This document shows positions 6,954 through 12,334 of a stretch of DNA of 12,716 bases, piece by piece. Origin of the DNA: Myxococcales bacterium (GTDB lineage: Bacteria > Myxococcota > Polyangia > Fen-1088); assembly GCA_003159055.1 (NCBI GenBank), contig PMLH01000528.1, positions 2,197 to 14,912 of the forward strand, read 5' to 3'. The translations under genes were made by a program, and so were the position numbers. Under the pieces are notes generated by a model. The model was not told the DNA's origin, searched no databases, and saw only the letters and a program-made list of their open reading frames with translations. Position 1 is the first letter of the stretch; the number at the start of each line of letters is the position of its first letter.

Positions 6954-8164
6954 TGGACCCGCACGCACACGCATCGGCTGGTCGTTTCGACGACGAGGGC
7001 AGAATCTCTTGGCGCGAGGCTCTGCTGTACTTCCTCAAGCTCGGCTGGCTCGCGTTCGGCGGACCGGTCGGCCAAATCGGCCTCATGCACCTCGAGGTCG
7101 TCGAGCGTCGCAAATGGATCGATGAAGAGGAATTCCTCCGGGCGCTCAACTTCTGCCACATCCTGCCAGGGCCGGAGGCACTTCAGCTCGTCATCTACCT
7201 CGGCTGGAAGAAGCGTGGGTACCTTGGTGGCGTGGCGGCGGGGTTGCTCTTCATTGTTCCCGGTTTCATCACCCTCACTGCGCTGGCGTGGATCTACGTC
7301 CATTTCGGCAAGCGGTCGGAAGTGCTGGGTGTGCTGTCGGGATTTCGCCCGGTCGGATTGGCGCTCTTGCTCGCGGCACTGGTTCGGATTTCGAGGGCGA
7401 CGCTCAAGGGCGCACTGCCGGTCGCGCTGGCTGCCGCCGCTTTCATCGGCTTCTTTGTCCTTGGATGGCCATTCATCGTGGTGCTCTTGGGCTGCGGTGC
7501 GGTCTTCGTGGCCGGCAAGCGCATGCGCCGCAAGCCGACCGCAGCCTCTGTGGCTGGCGTCTTGGCACTGCTCCCGGCGACCGCGCACGCGGCCGACTTG
7601 GCATGGTCGCGGCTGTTCGAGGTTTCTTGGTTCTTCCTCAAGGTTGGGCTGTTTTCCTTCGGTGGCGCCTATGCCGTTTTGCCGTTGATTCGCGAGGGCA
7701 GCGTCGCGACTTACGGCTGGATCACGGATTCGCAGATGATCGATGCGCTTGCTCTGGGAGAGACCACGCCAGGGCCGTTGATATCCATTGGAACCTTTGT
7801 GGGGTTCTTGGCGGGGCAGGGGCGAGGCGTGCCGTGGACTGGTGCGCTGGCTGCCACGGTCTGGCTATTCCTGCCGTCCTTTGTTTTCGTGCTGGGTGCC
7901 GCGCGACACATGAATTGGCTGGCGTCGAAGCCAGGGGTCAAGGAATTTCTCAAGGGCGTCACCAGCGGCGTGGTTGGGCTGATGTTCTCCATCTCGATCC
8001 CGCTCGCGAAAGCTGCATTCATGCCGAGCGGAACCGTCGATTGGGTGACGGTTGTGCTGGGGCTGGCTTCCTTTGCGGTTCTGGTCTTCTGGAAGTGGCG
8101 CCTCAACGTGGTCGTCGTTGTGCTGGCAGGCGGGGTGCTTGGGCTGGTGCGAGCAGTTCTTTGA
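6953..8164 (+). CDS. chrA: ChrA chromate efflux transporter (CHR family, long form)
   Basis: 403 residues from ATG 6953, overlapping the chrB stop by 1 nt. It is the two-domain (long-chain) CHR type, about 400 residues, with two homologous halves. The first half has FLKLGWLAFGGPVGQIG (27-43) and FCHILPGPEALQL (67-79); the second has FFLKVGLFSFGGAYAVLPL (227-245) and LGETTPGPLISIG (268-280). The paired FGG and PGP motifs are family signatures. Many hydrophobic segments place it in the inner membrane, where the family exports chromate driven by the membrane potential. The halves are joined by a basic loop (KRMRRK near 189-194). The frame is open upstream of ATG 6953, but that part is a shadow of chrB. 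No terminator is evident after it, so some transcription may read on into cysK. Confidence 0.96.
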   Translation: MDPHAHASAGRFDDEGRISWREALLYFLKLGWLAFGGPVGQIGLMHLEVVERRKWIDEEEFLRALNFCHILPGPEALQLVIYLGWKKRGYLGGVAAGLLFIVPGFITLTALAWIYVHFGKRSEVLGVLSGFRPVGLALLLAALVRISRATLKGALPVALAAAAFIGFFVLGWPFIVVLLGCGAVFVAGKRMRRKPTAASVAGVLALLPATAHAADLAWSRLFEVSWFFLKVGLFSFGGAYAVLPLIREGSVATYGWITDSQMIDALALGETTPGPLISIGTFVGFLAGQGRGVPWTGALAATVWLFLPSFVFVLGAARHMNWLASKPGVKEFLKGVTSGVVGLMFSISIPLAKAAFMPSGTVDWVTVVLGLASFAVLVFWKWRLNVVVVVLAGGVLGLVRAVL

Positions 8165-8184
8165 TCCTTGTCTAATGGACTCAA

Positions 8185-8200
8185 GTCTATTAAACGAGAC
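8185..8200. promoter_or_regulatory. Palindromic operator candidate, copy C (upstream of cysK)
   Basis: GTCTATTAAACGAGAC, which keeps 11 of the 12 symmetric positions of GTCTnGTnnACnAGAC. With its flanks (8184-8203) it matches copy A at 18 of 20 positions. It sits between chrA and cysK, 40 nt before the cysK start. The only cysK promoter I can propose is weak: TTGTCT (8168-8173), a 17-bp spacer and TAAACG (8191-8196), whose -10 would lie inside this palindrome. Confidence 0.6.
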
Positions 8201-8216
8201 ATGGGTAGCAAGGGAG

Positions 8217-8239
8217 AGAGTCTGGTAAAGTGGGACTCT
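8217..8239 (+). other. Inverted repeat at the cysK ribosome binding site
   Basis: AGAGTC (8217-8222) and GACTCT (8234-8239), separated by 11 nt. The right arm overlaps the weak ribosome site and ends 1 nt before the GTG start, so folding could limit initiation. The right arm belongs to GGACTCTAGT (8233-8242), nearly the same as GGACTCAAGT (8177-8186) upstream, which offers an alternative partner for the left arm if that sequence is transcribed. Confidence 0.35.
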
Positions 8240-8240
8240 A

Positions 8241-9194
8241 GTGAATCTATTTGGAGACAACTCGGAGACCATCGGCCGCACACCCCTGGTCCATCTTTCC
8301 CGGTTTGCTCCGGCCGGGATGTCCCTGCTTGGGAAGGTCGAGGGGCGAAATCCCAGCGGGTCGGTGAAGTGCCGCCTGGGCGCGGCTTTGATTTGGGATG
8401 CGGAAAGGCGGGGGCAACTTCGGAATGGTGTGGAGATTCTCGAGGCGACCTCCGGCAATACTGGAATCGCTCTTGCGTTCGTCGCCGCAGCCCGAGGGTA
8501 CAAGTTGACACTGGTCATGCCGGACGACATGAGCATCGAACGTCGCAAGGTGCTCGACGCCTACGGTGCAACGGTCGTGCTGAGCGACGGCGCGGCTGGC
8601 ATGGCGGGCGCAGTGAAGATGGCGCAGAAGATTTGGGATGCGGATCCGGTACGCTATTTCATGCCCAAGCAGTTCGACAATCCCGCCAATCCGGAAATCC
8701 ACGAGCGTACGACCGGGCCTGAGATCTGGGGCGATACCGATGGCTGGGTCGACGTTGTGATCTCCGGTGTCGGCACGGGCGGAACTATCACCGGCGTCTC
8801 CCGTTACATCAAGGAGACGAAGAAGAAACCGATCGTCAGTGTGGCCGTCGAGCCTGCTGAGAGCCCGGTCATAACGCAAAGGTTGGCCGGAGAACGAATT
8901 CTGCCCGGGCAGCACGAGATCCAAGGTATTGGCGCTGGGTTCATCCCGAATACCCTCGACCTTTCGATGGTCGACATGGTCGAGCGGGTTACCTCCGCTG
9001 AGGCGATGGCCTTCACCAAGCGGCTCGCGCGCGAGGAAGGCATTCTGTGCGGGATCAGCTCTGGCGCGGCGATCGCGGTTGCGGTGCGGCTGGCCAGTCG
9101 GCCCGAATTCGCGGGCAGGTGCCTGGTGGTCATCCTCCCGGATGCGGGCGAACGCTACCTGTCGAGTCCGCTTTTCGACAGCACCGCGACCTAA
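8241..9194 (+). CDS. cysK: Cysteine synthase A (O-acetylserine sulfhydrylase)
   Basis: 317 residues from GTG 8241; a weak ribosome site GGGA (8232-8235) precedes it. It makes L-cysteine from O-acetyl-L-serine and sulfide with pyridoxal phosphate in the cytoplasm. Visible motifs are NPSGSVKCR with PLP lysine Lys43, TSGNTG (70-75, substrate loop), GVGTGGT (175-181, PLP phosphate) and GISSGAA (271-277). SVKCR, the block IWDAERRG and the C-terminal ERYLSSPLF follow the CysK of enteric bacteria rather than CysM. It completes the sulfate-to-cysteine route begun by the cysTWA/reductase operon. The upstream region carries palindrome copy C and a short inverted repeat over the ribosome site. Confidence 0.96.
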   Translation: MNLFGDNSETIGRTPLVHLSRFAPAGMSLLGKVEGRNPSGSVKCRLGAALIWDAERRGQLRNGVEILEATSGNTGIALAFVAAARGYKLTLVMPDDMSIERRKVLDAYGATVVLSDGAAGMAGAVKMAQKIWDADPVRYFMPKQFDNPANPEIHERTTGPEIWGDTDGWVDVVISGVGTGGTITGVSRYIKETKKKPIVSVAVEPAESPVITQRLAGERILPGQHEIQGIGAGFIPNTLDLSMVDMVERVTSAEAMAFTKRLAREEGILCGISSGAAIAVAVRLASRPEFAGRCLVVILPDAGERYLSSPLFDSTAT

Positions 9195-9278
9195 AGGACT
9201 GGTGAGAGCGCCAGCAATGGGGACAGCCAGGCGCTGTTCGAGTGCGGAGCGGATCGGGCTGGGCGGGGCGGCGGTGGT

Positions 9279-9315
9279 CCGTCAAATATGACGGCAATAC
9301 CATCAAATATGACGG
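9279..9315 (+). promoter_or_regulatory. Tandem 16-bp palindromes, candidate upstream activator sites
   Basis: CCGTCAAATATGACGG (9279-9294) is a dyad with perfect 6-bp arms. CCATCAAATATGACGG (9300-9315) is a second copy with one arm mismatch. The copies differ at one base and start 21 bp apart, two turns of the helix. They lie about 90-125 bp upstream of the start site predicted from the sigma-54-like element at 9376-9392, the usual position for sites of a sigma-54 enhancer-binding protein. Confidence 0.65.
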
Positions 9316-9375
9316 CCTTGGTCGCAGGGGTCTGCGCGATCGCTTGAAAATCCCTAGACTTCCTGGGGCTTGCGT

Positions 9376-9392
9376 CCGGTATGCGCCTTGCA
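9376..9392 (+). promoter_or_regulatory. Sigma-54 (-24/-12) promoter candidate
   Basis: CCGGTATGCGCCTTGCA compared with YTGGCAYRNNNNTTGCW matches 11 of 13 defined positions, with the required GG and GC exactly 10 bp apart (9378-9379 and 9390-9391) and a perfect -12 TTGCA. Transcription would start near 9403, about 20 nt before the start codon and just ahead of the ribosome site. I see no convincing sigma-70 promoter in this gap (a TAGACT at 9355-9360 has no -35). Confidence 0.5.
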
Positions 9393-9413
9393 GAGCAACC
9401 CCTTGCTTGAAGC

Positions 9414-9419
9414 AGGAGG
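9414..9419 (+). promoter_or_regulatory. Ribosome binding site that sets a TTG start
   Basis: AGGAGG lies 5 nt before TTG 9425. The frame is open as far back as 9242 with no comparable site upstream, and the family alignment (VYFDNAATSFPKPE) begins just after this TTG, so 9425 is taken as the start. Confidence 0.75.
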
Positions 9420-9424
9420 CTCCC

Positions 9425-10669
9425 TTGCGTTCAGAAGACACCACCGAGACCGCCCGTTCCCCCGTCGAGACCGTGTATTTCGACAATGCGGCGACGAGCT
9501 TTCCGAAACCGGAAGTCGTGTATCAGGCGATGGACAGCTTTGCCCGCCAGATCGGCGGTTCAGGCGGACGCAGCTCTCATCGACGTTCCTTGGAAGCGGC
9601 CGAGGTGATAGACGGCTCGCGGGAGTTGATTGCCAGATTGCTGGGCGCCCACAGCCCTGAATGCATCTGCTTCGGCTCCAACGCGACGGATGCCCTAAAC
9701 CTGGCCATCTACGGGCGCGCTCGCCCGGGCTCGCGAATCGTCACAAGCGTGGTCGAGCACAATTCGGTGCGGCGCCCGGTCGCGGACATGCGGATCCGGC
9801 AGGGCTGCCAGGTCGTGGCGGTGCCAGCGGACAGATGGGGCGCATGGGATCCTCAGGTGGTGATCGCGGCTCTCAACGCCGACACCTCCCTGGTCGTCCT
9901 GTCGTGGGCCAGCAATGTGACCGGCGCGGTGCAAGCCATCGAACCGGTCGCACAGGCATGCGGGGAGAGGTCGATTCCCCTGGTGGTCGACGGCGCGCAG
10001 GTATGCGGTTCCTACCCGGTGAATTTTCGGGCGCTCGGCGCGGCGGCCTTGGCATTCACCGGACACAAGTCTCTGCTGGGGCCACAAGGGACGGGTGGTT
10101 TGGTGGTGGATCCAGAAATGGCGGCGCGCCTGCGACCCTTGAAGGTAGGAGGAAGCGGCAGCGTGAGCCATTCGGAATCGCAGCCGGACAATCTGCCCGA
10201 CCGGTTCGAGAGCGGAACGCTCAATGGTCACGGTCTATCGGGCCTTCGGGCTGGCGCTGGTTTTCTTCTCGAGCACGGCCTCGAGCCGGTGCGGGCACAC
10301 GAAATGAGACTCTGGCGACGTTTTCGCGATGGCTTGCGAGACATCGAACACGTGCACGCCTATGGGCCGGACGACGCCGCGCATGCCGTCAGCATCGTTT
10401 CCGTGACTGTTGATGGGATGCAACCCACGGATGTGGGCTTCTTGCTCGACATGCAATATGGCATCCTGACTCGTACCGGCCTGCACTGCGCGCCGGGTGC
10501 CCACGCCGCGATTGGCACCCTGCCTACCGGGACCATTCGCTTCGCTATGGGATTCGCCAATACCGACGCTGACGTAGATTCTGCCTTGCACGCCTTGGCC
10601 CACATACGGGAGCGGCCGCGTGGATGCGGAGCGGGGACTGCGCCGAGCGGGCCAGTTGCCAGTGCGTAG
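9425..10669 (+). CDS. Cysteine desulfurase family protein (class V aminotransferase fold)
   Basis: 414 residues from TTG 9425. PLP enzyme features are YFDNAATSFPKPE (18-30), GSNATDALN (84-92), EHNSVRRP (111-118), Asp189 in VVDGAQ, PLP lysine Lys215 in FTGHKSLLGPQGTGG, RFESGTLN (260-267) and the candidate catalytic cysteine Cys355 in RTGLHCAPGAH. This set matches the subgroup of class V enzymes annotated as 'cysteine desulfurase family protein' rather than IscS or SufS; no IscU/SufE partner is nearby. The expected activity is release of sulfur (or selenium) from cysteine (selenocysteine) as a Cys-bound persulfide; the real substrate is unknown. The last about 20 residues are Gly/Pro/Ala-rich and probably disordered. 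Its sigma-54-like promoter and tandem dyads suggest control distinct from that of cysK next door. Confidence 0.88.
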   Translation: MRSEDTTETARSPVETVYFDNAATSFPKPEVVYQAMDSFARQIGGSGGRSSHRRSLEAAEVIDGSRELIARLLGAHSPECICFGSNATDALNLAIYGRARPGSRIVTSVVEHNSVRRPVADMRIRQGCQVVAVPADRWGAWDPQVVIAALNADTSLVVLSWASNVTGAVQAIEPVAQACGERSIPLVVDGAQVCGSYPVNFRALGAAALAFTGHKSLLGPQGTGGLVVDPEMAARLRPLKVGGSGSVSHSESQPDNLPDRFESGTLNGHGLSGLRAGAGFLLEHGLEPVRAHEMRLWRRFRDGLRDIEHVHAYGPDDAAHAVSIVSVTVDGMQPTDVGFLLDMQYGILTRTGLHCAPGAHAAIGTLPTGTIRFAMGFANTDADVDSALHALAHIRERPRGCGAGTAPSGPVASA

Positions 10670-10698
10670 AGTGATCACGTTCGCTGGATTGTGCGTTC

Positions 10699-10730
10699 TT
10701 GACACCGGCCGCGATGGTCTGAACTATGAT
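10699..10730 (+). promoter_or_regulatory. Promoter with a 20-bp spacer for the cupin gene
   Basis: Consensus -35 TTGACA (10699-10704) and -10 TATGAT (10725-10730), separated by 20 bp. The start would be near 10737, only about 2 nt before the ATG. Spacers of 19-20 bp are typical of promoters activated by MerR-family regulators, but no convincing dyad is visible in the spacer. Confidence 0.5.
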
Positions 10731-10738
10731 CGCAACCG

Positions 10739-11083
10739 ATGGCAAAGCTCATAACAGGATCCGCAATCATCAAGACGGTAGGAACGCCAGTGCAGGAAAT
10801 CATCGGCCGTGTAAGTACCGGAACGGACGAGGTTAGCGTTGCCAAGATGCACAGCCGCAAGGGCTGGAGCCAGCCCGGCCAGATTCGCCGATTCAATGAG
10901 TACATCTTGATCTCCAGGGGCGCTTTGCAGATTAGGACGCGGCGGAAGAAGTTGATTGCACGCGCGGGGCATGCCGTTCTTGTCCGTGCTGGAGAGTGGG
11001 TGGAGTACAGCGCGCCCGAAGCTGGTGGTGCGCATTATCTGGCCATCTGTGTTCCTGCCCATTCTCCGGACCTCGTACGGTAA
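10739..11083 (+). CDS. Small cupin-fold protein
   Basis: 114 residues from ATG 10739. The sequence reads as a single beta-barrel cupin: MHSRKGWSQPGQIRRFNEYILISRGALQI (about 37-65), GHAVLVRAGEWVEYSAPE (77-94), GAHYLAICVPAHSPDLVR (97-114). Cupin motif 1 keeps His38 and Glu54 with the E-x6-G spacing, but the usual H-x-H pair and the motif 2 histidine are absent, so metal binding is doubtful. A binding or sensing role is as likely as catalysis. No ribosome site precedes the ATG, and the predicted transcript starts about 2 nt upstream, so it may be translated leaderless. It stands 69 nt after the desulfurase gene and converges on the methyltransferase gene. Confidence 0.8.
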   Translation: MAKLITGSAIIKTVGTPVQEIIGRVSTGTDEVSVAKMHSRKGWSQPGQIRRFNEYILISRGALQIRTRRKKLIARAGHAVLVRAGEWVEYSAPEAGGAHYLAICVPAHSPDLVR

Positions 11084-11114
11084 CCCTCCCTGTGCCCGGA
11101 ATTCGCCTGCACGG

Positions 11115-11948
11115 CTACCGCAGGGCGACTACGCTGGCATAGGCCAGGTGGCCGAAGAAGGTTCCGATTTCGACTCGGCGCCTGGCCTCAGCCTTCAGAG
11201 CGTCGGCCAACGCCGTGCCGATGCGCCCAGTTGCTGCGAGGGCGTCGGCTCCGCGATCGACGATGGTCAGCATGTAGTCCGTGTCGAGAACACCATGGTA
11301 GCCATAGCTACGGAAGTGTCGAACGAAGAATCCGGCATTGCGGACGCTGGGAGCGAGCTTGGGCACCAGATGCGGATCATGGACGATGGATTCCACGGTG
11401 GCCGTCACGCAAGCCTGCAGAGGATCGGCAGCCGCCAGGGCCACCGTGGTGGATGCGTAGTCGGCGTCGAAGATCACCAGCTGTCCGCCCGAGCGTAACA
11501 CGCGATACGCTTCCCGCAATGCCTCGTCCAGACTGGGCACGTGACAAAGCGTAGTGTGGAAGACCAAGACGTCAACGCTGTCAGCGCCGAAGGGCACGTG
11601 GCAGGCGTCGCCTTGCTGGAAGTGCAGGTTGGCGATGCCTTCGCTCAGTCGGCGTGCTTCGTCGAGAAAATACGGCGAAGGATCGATGCCGTGAACATCG
11701 CAGTCGGCGCCTAGGCGCGCCAGGGCTCGCGACACTGGACCGGTTCCACAACCGACTTCCAGCACCCGTGCGCCTCGGTGCAGTTCTATCTCAGATAGAT
11801 AGCTCGCACGCATGGCGACTTGCTGAGCATCGGTAGCCCTAAGTTCGAGGATCTTCGCCAACTTCTCCAGGTCGTCGCGTCCGGCGCTGGTCACGGTTGT
11901 GTAAATGTCTGTCACGGGACTAGATGTCTCCCAAAAAGGATCATGCAA
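11115..11948 (-). CDS. Class I SAM-dependent methyltransferase
   Basis: Up to 277 residues. Motif I is VLEVGCGTG (62-70), the acidic end of strand 2 is HGIDPS (86-91), motif II region QQGDACHVPF (111-120), and LRSGGQLVIFDADY (151-164) is the post-motif strand. The C-terminal FFGHLAYASVVALR is common in small-molecule methyltransferases of this group. The acceptor is unknown; the conserved cysteines of arsenite methyltransferase (ArsM) are not seen. The start is uncertain. The longest frame begins with TTG (11948-11946) without a ribosome site; GTG at 11915-11913, with GGGAGA 11 nt upstream, would give 266 residues and is also reasonable. It has its own promoter (11996-12024). Its neighbours, a desulfurase and a chromate system, make sulfur- or metalloid-related chemistry possible but unproven. 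Confidence 0.87.
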   Translation of the reverse strand: MHDPFWETSSPVTDIYTTVTSAGRDDLEKLAKILELRATDAQQVAMRASYLSEIELHRGARVLEVGCGTGPVSRALARLGADCDVHGIDPSPYFLDEARRLSEGIANLHFQQGDACHVPFGADSVDVLVFHTTLCHVPSLDEALREAYRVLRSGGQLVIFDADYASTTVALAAADPLQACVTATVESIVHDPHLVPKLAPSVRNAGFFVRHFRSYGYHGVLDTDYMLTIVDRGADALAATGRIGTALADALKAEARRRVEIGTFFGHLAYASVVALR

Positions 11949-11995
11949 TCAAAAGAAGAACCAGAATACCGCAATATCTGGCTAAAATCCTCGTG

Positions 11996-12024
11996 TTTAT
12001 GGCAAAATCTCAGTGTCCTGTCAA
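11996..12024 (-). promoter_or_regulatory. Sigma-70-type promoter for the methyltransferase
   Basis: On the minus strand: TTGACA (12024-12019), a 17-bp spacer and CATAAA (12001-11996, 4 of 6). It would start transcription near 11989. On the plus strand GGCTAAAATCCTCGTGT (11980-11996) and GGCAAAATCTCAGTGT (12001-12016) form an imperfect direct repeat 21 bp apart around the -10. Confidence 0.6.
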
Positions 12025-12034
12025 GAATCGTAAT

Positions 12035-12050
12035 GTCTTTTATCATTGAC
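12035..12050. promoter_or_regulatory. Degenerate copy D of the shared palindrome
   Basis: GTCTTTTATCATTGAC, flanked by AT on both sides, so the outer arms ATGTC/GACAT are perfect. The inner GT/AC positions are lost, and it matches copy A at only 12 of 20 positions. It overlaps the plus-strand -35 at 12046-12051. Confidence 0.35.
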
Positions 12051-12074
12051 ATGATTCTCGTGCGTCGGTAGAAG
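12046..12074 (+). promoter_or_regulatory. Possible promoter for the second porin
   Basis: TTGACA (12046-12051), a 17-bp spacer and TAGAAG (12069-12074, 4 of 6). The first 12 bases, TTGACATGATTC, are identical to those of the chrB -35 region (5954-5965). It lies about 260 bp before the porin start, which would make a long leader. Confidence 0.4.
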
Positions 12075-12187
12075 CGATGGCATGAGTTGTCCAAGTCGCT
12101 GTTGTACGAAGCGCGGACGCTGAGCCCGCGTCGAACGCGCTGAAGAAGTCAGTCGGGCGACCGTCGAGGTCCTGCAATCCCCAGCAC

Positions 12188-12289
12188 CTGCCAGCCAGGC
12201 AGACAGCGGTAGGCGTTTGTGACGAGCGCCTATCCAAGAATCGGTGTTGCCGCCAAACCGGCGAGACGGGGCGGTACGAGTCCCCTGTC
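12188..12289 (+). other. Hairpin-rich leader of the second porin, possible structured RNA
   Basis: Three stems lie in a row: CTGCC/GGCAG (12188-12192 with 12198-12202); 8 bp of 12208-12215 with 12227-12234, including one G-T pair and an 11-nt loop; and GACGGGG (12265-12271) with CCCCTGTC (12282-12289), with one bulge. I could not match it to a known riboswitch class or to a tRNA. High GC content alone can produce such stems. Confidence 0.25.
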
Positions 12290-12321
12290 ACGGAAAACTC
12301 GTGAAGTTCAACCCACCCAAC

Positions 12322-12327
12322 AAGGAG
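12322..12327 (+). promoter_or_regulatory. Ribosome binding site that sets the GTG start of the second porin
   Basis: AAGGAG lies 7 nt before GTG 12335, and the signal peptide begins directly at this codon. Confidence 0.8.
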
Positions 12328-12334
12328 TATCCGA

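Larger units (their letters stand above)
11949..12334. other. Intergenic region between methyltransferase and second porin
   Basis: No gene is supported. The left half (about 11949-12060) is clearly AT-rich compared with the flanking genes and holds promoters on both strands, a 21-bp-period imperfect repeat and a degenerate copy of the shared palindrome. The right half (about 12061-12320) is GC-rich with several stems and would be the leader of the second porin if transcription starts near 12080. Confidence 0.6.

Noticed and set aside
8241..9194. The cysK PLP lysine context SVKCR, where many related enzymes have SVKDR, as a possible loss of function
   Set aside because: SVKCR is the normal sequence in enterobacterial CysK, so it is not a defect.
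9207..9235. Inverted repeat AGCGCC/GGCGCT after cysK as a terminator
   Set aside because: Only 6 bp with a 17-nt loop and no T-run; not convincing as an intrinsic terminator.
12261..12295. tRNA-like T-arm (GGTACGAGTCCC) in the second porin leader
   Set aside because: No matching acceptor stem, D-arm or anticodon arm could be placed around it.
12075..12334. Known riboswitch classes (cobalamin, SAM, TPP, fluoride, molybdenum cofactor) in the long leader
   Set aside because: None of the conserved core sequences of these classes could be recognised.
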